Assembly (NCBI RefSeq): GCF_011752975.1
Contig: NZ_VWWP01000002.1
Location: 434,001-498,000, forward strand
Reading direction: 5' to 3'
DNA length: 64,000 nucleotides
From: Chryseobacterium sp. Tr-659
GTDB taxonomy: Bacteria > Bacteroidota > Bacteroidia > Flavobacteriales > Weeksellaceae
The position numbers were made by a program, and so were the translations under genes. Numbering within the stretch: position 1 is the first letter of the stretch; every line of letters starts with the position of its first letter. Under the pieces are notes generated by a model. It saw only the letters and a list, made by a program, of their open reading frames with translations, made no database searches and was not told where the DNA came from. This document shows, piece by piece, positions 1-6,942 of this stretch.

Positions 1-1074
1 CCTGCTCTTACAAGCCTTGGAACATCTATCCTGAATTTTACTGTACACAACAACTTTCCTTTTGTTACAGGAATTGTAAAAAATACCTTATTTGAACAAT
101 TCTGCGGGGGTGAAACCCGTGAAGAAAGTATGAAGGTGGTAAAACAGCTTTTCAAAAGAGGAGTAGGAAGTATTTTCGATTACTCCATTGAGGGTAAAGA
201 AGATGAGGAAACTTTCGATGCCGTTTGTAAAGAAATTAAGGATATTGTAAGGTTCTCGGTTGGTAATCCGGCTATTCCTTTTATTGTGTTCAAACCTACC
301 GCTTTTGGAAGAATTGACCTTTATGAAGCTGTTGTGAAAGGAGCTGAACTTACAACAAGCCAGAAAGAAGAATGGGAAAGAGTAGTAAGAAGATTTGATG
401 AGGTATGCAGCCTTTGCCATGAAAACGATAAAAAAGTAATGGTTGATGCTGAAGAAACCTGGATGCAGGATGCGGCAGACCACCTTTGTGAAGAGATGAT
501 GGAGAAATATAACCAGGAAAAGCCAATTGTTTGGAATACTATCCAGATGTACAGAACCGGAAGACTGGAATATATGGAAGCTCATCTTCAGAGAGCCAGA
601 GAGAAAAGTTATTTCATCGGATATAAAATTGTTCGCGGCGCTTATATGGAGAAAGAGAGAGCCAGAGCCGCAGAAAAAGGATATGCGGATCCTATTCAGC
701 CTAGCAAAGACGCTTCAGATAAGAATTATAATGCGGGGATTGATTTTGTAATGAACCATTTAGACAGAGTTTCTGCATTCTTCGGTACCCATAATGAGAT
801 ATCCTCCGAGTTGATCATGGATAAAATGAAAGGAAAATCTTTAGAAAATGACAATCCACATGTTTATTTCGGGCAGCTTTATGGAATGAGTGATAATATT
901 ACCTTCTATTTGTCCGATAAAGGCTATAATGTGGCTAAATACCTTCCATATGGGCCTGTAAAAGATGTAGTGCCATACCTTACGAGAAGAGCCCAGGAAA
1001 ATACTTCTGTAGCTGGCCAGACCGGAAGAGAATTAGGATTGATCAAGAAAGAATTAGAAAGAAGAAAAAAATAG
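1..1074 (+). CDS. Proline dehydrogenase, 5' end outside window
   Basis: FAD-dependent oxidation of proline to pyrroline-5-carboxylate, first step of proline catabolism. The frame is open from base 1, so the start codon lies upstream; 357 residues are visible and probably only a few dozen are missing. Family signatures are the MVDAEETWMQDAADHL segment, YRTGRLEYM, GYKIVRGAYMEKERARA and the C-terminal YGPVKDVVPYLTRRAQEN, whose Arg pair binds the proline carboxylate in characterised ProDH enzymes. It is the stand-alone form: no aldehyde dehydrogenase domain follows before the stop and terminator. The family assignment is firm; the true N-terminus cannot be seen. Confidence 0.93.
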   Translation, partial: PALTSLGTSILNFTVHNNFPFVTGIVKNTLFEQFCGGETREESMKVVKQLFKRGVGSIFDYSIEGKEDEETFDAVCKEIKDIVRFSVGNPAIPFIVFKPTAFGRIDLYEAVVKGAELTTSQKEEWERVVRRFDEVCSLCHENDKKVMVDAEETWMQDAADHLCEEMMEKYNQEKPIVWNTIQMYRTGRLEYMEAHLQRAREKSYFIGYKIVRGAYMEKERARAAEKGYADPIQPSKDASDKNYNAGIDFVMNHLDRVSAFFGTHNEISSELIMDKMKGKSLENDNPHVYFGQLYGMSDNITFYLSDKGYNVAKYLPYGPVKDVVPYLTRRAQENTSVAGQTGRELGLIKKELERRKK

Positions 1075-1097
1075 TAAAATACTGTTATAAAATAAAC

Positions 1098-1127
1098 AAA
1101 AACCCGCAGCTCATGCGGGTTTTTTTA
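1098..1127 (+). terminator. Rho-independent terminator after proline dehydrogenase
   Basis: Stem AAACCCGCA / TGCGGGTTT with a 5-nt loop followed by a T-run, 24 bases after the stop codon. Confidence 0.9.
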
Positions 1128-1262
1128 TTTGAGTTAATTCAATGAAAATCAACGTATATATTGTTTATCTTCACAGGTTTAAATTCACATTCTGGAATTG
1201 ATAATAATTCATATAATTAAATATTGCATTAATTATATGTTAAAATAATATTGTTTTTATTG

Positions 1263-1290
1263 TTGATTTGATTTTAAATTTTTATATTTG
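1263..1290 (+). promoter_or_regulatory. Bacteroidota-type promoter of an orphan transcription unit
   Basis: TTG at 1263-1265, 17-nt spacer, TATATTTG at 1283-1290, matching the TTG/TAnnTTTG pattern of Flavobacteriia primary sigma factor. Expected start about 1297. No recognisable gene follows before the terminator at 1457-1490. Confidence 0.55.
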
Positions 1291-1296
1291 ATAAAA

Positions 1297-1490
1297 CTAT
1301 AAAAACTAATGTATGAAAATATTTTCCCCCCATTACGATTCTGTAATGTAGAATACCTTCCGCTTCAATCATGATATCCATTATAAATCCAGACCCGTCT
1401 GAATTTTAAAAATAAAATAAAGCAATAGCTTTAGTTTTCTTCTTCAAATATTTTTTAACCTGGCCATTTTCTTTGGTCAGGTTTTTTAAT
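1297..1490 (+). ncRNA. Candidate small RNA or micro-ORF transcript
   Basis: A region of about 190 nt is bounded by a promoter (1263-1290) and a strong hairpin terminator (1457-1490) but has no ordinary gene. It contains two 12-codon frames with ATG starts: 1313-1351 (MKIFSPHYDSVM) and 1371-1409 (MISIINPDPSEF). Neither has a clear ribosome-binding context, and neither resembles a peptide I know. It could be a regulatory RNA, a micro-peptide message or a decayed gene. Transcription is inferred only from the flanking signals. Confidence 0.35.
1457..1490 (+). terminator. Hairpin terminator of orphan unit
   Basis: Stem AACCTGGCCA / TGGTCAGGTT (one G-T pair) with a 7-nt loop followed by a T-run. 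It stands between the end of the orphan unit and the 3' end of the convergent XRE gene. Confidence 0.75.
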
Positions 1491-1525
1491 TTTTTAAATA
1501 AAAGATTCCGGCCTATTATCTGATT

Positions 1526-2062
1526 TTATGGCTCAAAACTTTCGAATTTTCCATTTTCATAAAACAAAACAATACGTTTTATTTTATCAGTCTGATTACC
1601 AAGCGCTTGTATTATGGATTGATCATTAGAATTTCCTAATTGCTGAGAATCTGATATTTTTTCCGGAGCTTTACTTTGGGACGATATAACCGATTCTCCA
1701 AGACTTGTTTGAGGAACCTCCGTATCATTTTCATCAGTTCCGAACTCCTCATCGTTATTCATCATGGTAAACAGATCGGGCAGAGGAGTAGGCTTTACTT
1801 TCTCCTCTTCATCAGGTTCATTTAAAATTTCTGTTTCGGGTAATTGGGATTTCAGCATCTCGCCTTCACCTGTTACCAGCCAGTCCCAGAGAAGTTCAGG
1901 AAAGCGTGATTTTATTTTTATGATAAACTCAAGAGAGGGTTTGTTTCTTCCTGAAGTAATATGCGAAATAGAGGAGCGCTGTACGTCAATCTCATCAGCA
2001 AACTCAGAAGGAGTAAGATTCGAATACTCTATAATTTTGGAAATTCTTTCATTTAAACTCAT
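1526..2062 (-). CDS. XRE-family helix-turn-helix transcriptional regulator
   Basis: A 178-residue DNA-binding protein. Residues about 5-65 form an XRE/Cro-type HTH (ISKIIEYSNLTPSEFADEIDVQRSSISHITSGRNKPS) followed by WDWLVTGEGEM, a motif common after the HTH in flavobacterial members. The middle is a Glu/Asp/Ser/Gln-rich linker, and the end (KIKRIVLFYENGKFESFEP) looks like a small conserved tail. Its promoter (2087-2117) overlaps the first of about twelve near-palindromic sites running to 2987, so autoregulation is the simplest reading. Its targets are unknown; the M14 peptidase gene across the array is the obvious candidate. Confidence 0.85.
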   Translation of the reverse strand: MSLNERISKIIEYSNLTPSEFADEIDVQRSSISHITSGRNKPSLEFIIKIKSRFPELLWDWLVTGEGEMLKSQLPETEILNEPDEEEKVKPTPLPDLFTMMNNDEEFGTDENDTEVPQTSLGESVISSQSKAPEKISDSQQLGNSNDQSIIQALGNQTDKIKRIVLFYENGKFESFEP

Positions 2063-2086
2063 AAAAATAAGCCTTTAATTATTTTA

Positions 2087-2117
2087 CAAATGTAACTCTT
2101 ATAATTTACAAATGCAA
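2087..2117 (-). promoter_or_regulatory. Promoter of the XRE gene, overlapped by operator-like sites
   Basis: On the minus strand TTG (2117-2115), 20-nt spacer, TACATTTG (2094-2087), about 25 nt before the start codon. The -7 element lies inside site TTACAAATGTAA (2084-2095) and the -33 element lies in TTACAAATGCAA (2106-2117), so a protein bound there would block transcription. Confidence 0.6.
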
Positions 2118-2666
2118 AATACAAATGTAAATAAATGAAAATTTCATCAGTATACATTTGTAACATAATTATAATTTATTTTAAATCAGAATATTAGAAC
2201 TAAATTACATATGTATCTTATAATTGAATCTATTAAATACCATCTGCATTCATAAGGGATAGAATTACATTTATAACCACTTATTTTGCTTAAAAACTAA
2301 TTTAATATTGTAAAATATTGCTCTTTTATAAATTATTTTTACTGCTAAACCTCCTTGAATTGTTAATTTACATTAGTAATCTCAGTAAATCTCTATTTTA
2401 GAGAGTAAAAGACCTCAAAGAAGCATTTAATACCATGAATAAGCTATTTAGTTGGATATACAATGGTAAATTACCGATGTAAATACCTTTTTATATGCCC
2501 TTTTAAGCTTCATAAACTCTAATTAACGAGATATATTATTTCAAATAAGCAACTATTTTATTTGTGCTCCCAAACATGTCAAAAAAAATTTGGTTGGAGC
2601 AAAATTTCCGTAAGAATTTTGATAGTAAAGACTTTTTACATTTGTATTTAATGATAAGAAACGGGG

Positions 2667-2837
2667 TTTTCCACAATTTATATGTTTAATAAAATAATCA
2701 TTAAATGCCCTAAAACAGCTTTTTTGTGACTTCAAGTATTATTATAAATATTATTTAGATAAATATCATAACTAATTGATTTGTATATTACTAAATAGTA
2801 CTAATTAAATTATTCGCAATCCACAATTTTATCCACA
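2667..2837 (+). other. DnaA-box-like sequences in AT-rich gap
   Basis: TTTTCCACA (2667-2675), CAATCCACA (2817-2825) and TTATCCACA (2829-2837, identical to the canonical DnaA box) lie on one strand inside the AT-rich gap. Three boxes do not establish an origin, and the neighbouring genes are not typical origin markers. Confidence 0.25.
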
Positions 2838-3043
2838 GACAAATTGTCTTCAAGTCTTGTTTAACCAAATTACAAATGTTAATGTTTTTTTTAAGTTCAA
2901 AACTATGCTTTTTAAATTTTGTAAATTTGAGTTTAATGAAGATGTCAAATGTAAATTCGCGTATTTTACACTTATTTACAAATGTTAATTTAAGTTTTTG
3001 GTCAAAAATGGCTAAATTTGAGCTTTGTAAACTATTTCCAACA

Positions 3044-4153
3044 ATGAATTTTGAACAGATTTATTCTCCAACCCCCGATTTCTCTCATCGTTATATTTCC
3101 CCTGAAAAATTGTTTTCTTATCTACAGACAAATCTCAGCGATTATATTCAGGAGATCGGAAAATCATATTTAGATAAACCGATTTATCAGTTAAGTATCG
3201 GAACAGGAAACATTCATATATTGGCATGGTCACAAATGCACGGAAACGAATCCAATGCTACCCATGCGATGCTAGACCTTTTAGTAAGTCTTGATAAGGC
3301 TCCGGAAATGAAAGAAGATTTATTCAGTAAAATCAAATTGGATTTTATCTTCATGCTGAATCCGGACGGATCTGAAAAATGGACCAGGCTGAATGCTGCT
3401 GATATCGATCTGAACAGAGATTTCCATAACGAAGCCAGTAAAGAGATCAAATTTCTGAAAAAGGCTGCTGCTTCAAAAAAGTATGATTACGCATTAAATC
3501 TCCATGAGCAGAGAACGATTTTTACAACCGACGGTATCCATCCTGCTACACTTTCGTTTCTTGCCCCATCAGAAAATGTGGAACGAACTGTTACAGAAAA
3601 TAGAAAAAGATGCATGGCAGTAATCGGAAGGGTTTATAATCATCTGAAGGAAATAATTCCGGATCAGATTGGAAGATATTCCGACGAATTTTATCCGACT
3701 TCTACAGGAGATAATTTTATTAAAGCAGGAATGCCTACCATCTTATTTGAAGGAGGACATTTTGTTAATGATTACACAAGAAAAGGAACCAGAAAATATT
3801 ATACGATTGCGCTTTATTATGCATTGAAGGCAATCAGTGAACTGAATTCTGATATTACAGGTTGGGAAACCTATCTTGAAATCCCGGAAAACAAAGAAAC
3901 GCACTATGATATTATTTACAGAAATGTAAAGCTGAATACTGAGCATGAATGTATTCTGGATATCGCTGTTCAATATAGGGAAATAAAAGAGGAGGGAAAA
4001 GATGAAATCTCTTTTATTCCTTTTGTTATGGAAGCAGGTGAGGTGAAGAAGAAAAAAGGCTGGCTGGAAATTGACTGTACAGGAAAGAAATTTATTTCTG
4101 CTACCAGATATCCAAAACTGGATTCAGTGGTAGACTTTAAAATAGAAGATTAA
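3044..4153 (+). CDS. M14-family zinc carboxypeptidase-like protein
   Basis: A 369-residue predicted zinc peptidase. It carries the M14 signatures: zinc ligands in HGNE (HGNESNATHAML) and in the later LNLHEQR, the substrate-binding NPDGSEKWTRLNAADIDLNRDF block, and the catalytic Glu in ILFEGGHF. The start at 3044 (MNFEQIYSPTPDF) is chosen because homology-like sequence begins there; the upstream in-frame extension is low-complexity and overlaps operator-like sites. ATG 3008 is an alternative. No clear signal peptide from 3044, so a cytoplasmic role on peptides or amidated substrates is possible. The C-terminal ~90 residues form a separate β-rich region. Confidence 0.82.
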   Translation: MNFEQIYSPTPDFSHRYISPEKLFSYLQTNLSDYIQEIGKSYLDKPIYQLSIGTGNIHILAWSQMHGNESNATHAMLDLLVSLDKAPEMKEDLFSKIKLDFIFMLNPDGSEKWTRLNAADIDLNRDFHNEASKEIKFLKKAAASKKYDYALNLHEQRTIFTTDGIHPATLSFLAPSENVERTVTENRKRCMAVIGRVYNHLKEIIPDQIGRYSDEFYPTSTGDNFIKAGMPTILFEGGHFVNDYTRKGTRKYYTIALYYALKAISELNSDITGWETYLEIPENKETHYDIIYRNVKLNTEHECILDIAVQYREIKEEGKDEISFIPFVMEAGEVKKKKGWLEIDCTGKKFISATRYPKLDSVVDFKIED

Positions 4154-4188
4154 AAAAACCGGCAATCCAAAGGATTGCCGGTTTTTTA
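4154..4188 (+). terminator. Terminator after M14 peptidase
   Basis: Stem ACCGGCAATCC / GGATTGCCGGT with a T-run after it, starting directly behind the stop codon. Confidence 0.92.
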
Positions 4189-4252
4189 TTATTTTCCTGT
4201 TTTTCATATCTGAAATTTAGATTAACTTAATTTCAGATAATCAAATATAGAT

Positions 4253-4753
4253 TTAGTTTACAACCCTGATTCCGTTAGCTACAAATCTCACTTCTTCTTT
4301 AGGCTGGGTAATAGCATCAATTTCAGCCTGAGGTTTTTTTGCATCCTCCGCATAGTGCTTTTGCTCATTTACAGAAGTTACTTTTCTTTCTGCTGCACCT
4401 TCCAAGACTACATTTTTTCCTTTCAGAGCAGTAGGTACAAAGAAGGCATAATCTTTCATTTTTACAAAAAACTTAGAATTATCTTCAGTCTGAATTGTAA
4501 GCCAGCATCCTTTTTTATCGCAGACATCCGTTACTTTCCCTTTAACAGCTACGTTTTCAATTTTCTTATTGTCTTTTTTAAGCTGTTTGTTAAGCTTATC
4601 TACGGTAATTGCTTTTGATTCAATAGACGGAGAAACGCTTCCTCCATAAGTATCTCCTACTAAAGCATTCCCGGCAGGTGGTCCCATCTCTTGCGCATAT
4701 GCCAAAGTGGAAACACTTACAGCAGCGGCAAATAATATAGCTTTGAATTTCAT
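4253..4753 (-). CDS. DUF4920 secreted protein
   Basis: A 166-residue exported protein with signal peptide MKFKAILFAAAVSVSTLAYA. The start at 4753 is preferred over an upstream in-frame ATG because it puts the signal peptide at the N-terminus; TATTTTTG at 4776-4769 (minus) suits it as a -7 element. The mature part has the DUF4920 pattern: VKGKVTDVCDKKGCWLTI, FFVKMKDYAFFVPTALKGK, VVLEGAAERK, suggesting an OB-like β-barrel with a conserved Cys pair that might bind metal. The biochemical function is not known; related proteins are widespread in Bacteroidota. Confidence 0.8.
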   Translation of the reverse strand: MKFKAILFAAAVSVSTLAYAQEMGPPAGNALVGDTYGGSVSPSIESKAITVDKLNKQLKKDNKKIENVAVKGKVTDVCDKKGCWLTIQTEDNSKFFVKMKDYAFFVPTALKGKNVVLEGAAERKVTSVNEQKHYAEDAKKPQAEIDAITQPKEEVRFVANGIRVVN

Positions 4754-4847
4754 TTTTAATAATTTTCCCAAAAATACTAATTAAAATTGAATGATAAAGG
4801 AATAAAAAATGATAAAAAACAGGTGATTTAATGAATTTTAAGCAAAA

Positions 4848-4879
4848 TTGAAAATAAAAGGCAGATTTGTTTATATTTG
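4848..4879 (+). promoter_or_regulatory. Promoter of the APC permease
   Basis: TTG (4848-4850), 21-nt spacer, TATATTTG (4872-4879), 16 nt before the ATG at 4896. Confidence 0.6.
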
Positions 4880-4895
4880 ACGCCTATACTTGACT

Positions 4896-6308
4896 ATGCA
4901 AAAAAAACTGAAACTATGGGACGCCATCATGCTGGTGATGGGTTCTATGATTGGAAGTGGGATCTTTATTGTAAGTGCTGATATGATGCGAAATCTGGGC
5001 TCAGGTTTCTGGCTGATTGTGGTATGGGTGATTACAGGTGTAATGACTGTAGCAGCCGCCATAAGCTATGGAGAGCTTTCAGCTTTGTTCCCGAAAGCCG
5101 GTGGACAATACACCTATCTGAAAGAAATTTTCGGAAAAAGAATGGGATTTCTTTACGGATGGGGACTGTTTACAGTCATACAAACCGGAACCATTGCTGC
5201 AGTAGCGATGGCTTTTGGAAAGTTTACAGCTTATCTTATTCCATCACTCAATGATGCTGCGCCTATTTTTCAAAGTGGAGAATTTAAAATTACATGGATA
5301 CAGATTCTGGCGATCGCAGTTATTCTATTGCTTACTTATATCAATACCAGAGGAGTGGAAAGCGGAAAGATTCTTCAGAATATCTTTACAGGGTCTAAAA
5401 TCATAGCTTTATTAGGACTCATTGCCGCAGGCTTTATATTGGTAGATCTTTCTCATTTATCTGAAAACTTCAGTTGGGGAACAGAGTCATTTAATAACCT
5501 TAAAAAAGATCTGAGCGGTAATTTTCTTAAAGAAGGCTGGGAGCCTATCGGAGGAATGACTTTACTGGGCGGTATTGCAGCAGCAATGGTAGGATCTGTT
5601 TTCAGTTCTGTAGCTTGGGAAAGCGTTACTTTCGTTTCAGGGGAGATTGAAAATCCGAAGAAAAATGTTGTGAAATCAATGATTTATGGTACTTCTGCCG
5701 TAATGATTCTTTATATAGCGGTAAACTTTGTATACTTGAATGCTCTGGACAGGGATTCAATTGCGTTTGCAACCAATGACAGGGTAGCAGTAGCTGCTTC
5801 ACAGAATATTTTTGGAAGCGCAGGAACTATTATTATTGCATTGCTGGTGATGATTTCCACATTCGGATGTGATAACGGATTAATTTTGGCAGGGGCAAGA
5901 GTTTTCCAGACTATGGCAAAAGACGGAATGTTTTTCAAGTCAGCAGTAAAGAACAATAAAAATGAAGTTCCCGAAAATGCTTTATGGATGCAGGGAGCAT
6001 GGGCTTCTATTCTTTGTCTGAGTGGCCAGTATGGAAACCTGTTGGATATGATATCATTTGTCATTGTTCTGTTTTATATGATTACAGTGTTTGGAGTTAT
6101 TTATTTGAGAATAAAACAACCCGCTTTGGAAAGGCCATATAAGACCTGGCTTTATCCGGTAACACCTATTATTTATCTGGCAATAGGAGCGTGTTTCTGC
6201 ATTTTACTTTTAATTTATAAACAGCAATACACGTGGCCGGGCTTCCTGCTGGTTCTTTTGGGGCTTCCGGTATACTATTTCATCAACCGTAAAAATGCGG
6301 ACCGGTAA
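4896..6308 (+). CDS. APC-family amino acid permease
   Basis: A 470-residue inner-membrane transporter of the amino acid/polyamine/organocation superfamily with about 12 hydrophobic segments. The N-terminal VMGSMIGSGIFIVSADM is the unwound TM1 glycine motif that contacts the substrate amine and carboxylate in this family. PKAGGQYTYLKEIFG follows TM2, and the VAWESVTFVSGEIENPKKN segment is the conserved intracellular loop. It probably imports or exchanges amino acids; the substrate cannot be read from sequence. The ATG at 4896 is favoured over a TTG at 4890. It is a single-gene unit between its own promoter and terminator. Confidence 0.88.
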   Translation: MQKKLKLWDAIMLVMGSMIGSGIFIVSADMMRNLGSGFWLIVVWVITGVMTVAAAISYGELSALFPKAGGQYTYLKEIFGKRMGFLYGWGLFTVIQTGTIAAVAMAFGKFTAYLIPSLNDAAPIFQSGEFKITWIQILAIAVILLLTYINTRGVESGKILQNIFTGSKIIALLGLIAAGFILVDLSHLSENFSWGTESFNNLKKDLSGNFLKEGWEPIGGMTLLGGIAAAMVGSVFSSVAWESVTFVSGEIENPKKNVVKSMIYGTSAVMILYIAVNFVYLNALDRDSIAFATNDRVAVAASQNIFGSAGTIIIALLVMISTFGCDNGLILAGARVFQTMAKDGMFFKSAVKNNKNEVPENALWMQGAWASILCLSGQYGNLLDMISFVIVLFYMITVFGVIYLRIKQPALERPYKTWLYPVTPIIYLAIGACFCILLLIYKQQYTWPGFLLVLLGLPVYYFINRKNADR

Positions 6309-6342
6309 AGTTTAAATAAAAAATATAATTAGATAATAGATT

Positions 6343-6379
6343 AAGGGCTTTCAATTCAGATTGGAAGCCCTTCTTTTTG
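6343..6379 (+). terminator. Terminator after APC permease
   Basis: Stem AAGGGCTTTCAA / TTGGAAGCCCTT with one mismatch, followed by TCTTTTT. Confidence 0.8.
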
Positions 6380-6477
6380 AATAATATTTTGATGGAATTT
6401 GATAATTATTTAGTGAAAATGTGTATTTTGGTATTTCGTTTTTTAAACGGGACCATGAAGTAAAAAAACAATAAGTT

Positions 6478-6918
6478 ATGGATACACCAAATTACAGAAT
6501 GCCTTTCGTACCGTCTACTTTAATGACCGAAGGCGGCAGTATCGATACCTGCGATATGGGAGAAAGTATAGCCCACAATATTATGCTGCTGATCACCACC
6601 AAAAAAGGGGAGAACAGATATGATGAAAACTACGGAAACGATGTTTGGAACCTGGAATTCGATAACGGAGTCACAAGTGCCATCTGGGAAAGTGTTTTCA
6701 TTAAAAGTCTTCGAAGACAGATCCAGGAATATGAACCAAGGATTGTACAGCCACAGATCGATGCCCACATACAATTTGTAGAACACAGCTACGACACCAA
6801 AGAGCACACAGAAATTAAAAAGAAAGTAAGAATTGCCATCAATGCAAAAATGGAAGAAACAGGAGAACGCTTCAGTTTTTCAACAGAACTGTTTCTAAGT
6901 CCTATGTCTATTGATTAA
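6478..6918 (+). CDS. tssE: GPW/gp25-family protein, TssE-like T6SS baseplate subunit
   Basis: A 146-residue protein of the phage gp25/TssE lysozyme-like fold family, a baseplate wedge component of contractile injection systems. The core IAHNIMLLITTKKGENRYDENYGNDVWN followed by IKSLRRQIQEYEPRI is characteristic, including the E-P-R tail motif. Twenty-four bases separate it from the TssF-like gene, so the two are probably co-transcribed. The family is part of the Bacteroidota type VI secretion subtype (T6SSiii). Sheath, tube, VgrG and ClpV genes are not in the window. Confidence 0.8.
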   Translation: MDTPNYRMPFVPSTLMTEGGSIDTCDMGESIAHNIMLLITTKKGENRYDENYGNDVWNLEFDNGVTSAIWESVFIKSLRRQIQEYEPRIVQPQIDAHIQFVEHSYDTKEHTEIKKKVRIAINAKMEETGERFSFSTELFLSPMSID

Positions 6919-6942
6919 TATTTTTAACACCAAAGAAAAATC

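Larger units (their letters stand above)
2084..2987. promoter_or_regulatory. Array of about twelve TTACANNTGTAA-like operator sites
   Basis: Near-palindromes matching TTACAWWTGTAA occur at 2084-2095 (perfect), 2106-2117, 2119-2130, 2152-2163, 2205-2216, 2265-2276, 2368-2379, 2471-2482, 2636-2647, 2870-2881, 2943-2954 and 2976-2987, most with one mismatch. They fill the very AT-rich gap between the XRE gene and the M14 peptidase gene. No other gene is visible in this ~980-base gap. Binding by the adjacent XRE protein is inferred from position only. Confidence 0.55.

Noticed and set aside
2876..3043. N-terminal extension of the M14 peptidase
   Set aside because: Low-complexity, Phe/Leu-rich translation of AT-rich DNA containing operator-like sites; peptidase-like sequence begins at 3044.
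2063..3043. Chromosomal replication origin
   Set aside because: Only one perfect DnaA box and no origin-linked genes; kept as a low-interest observation instead of a feature call.
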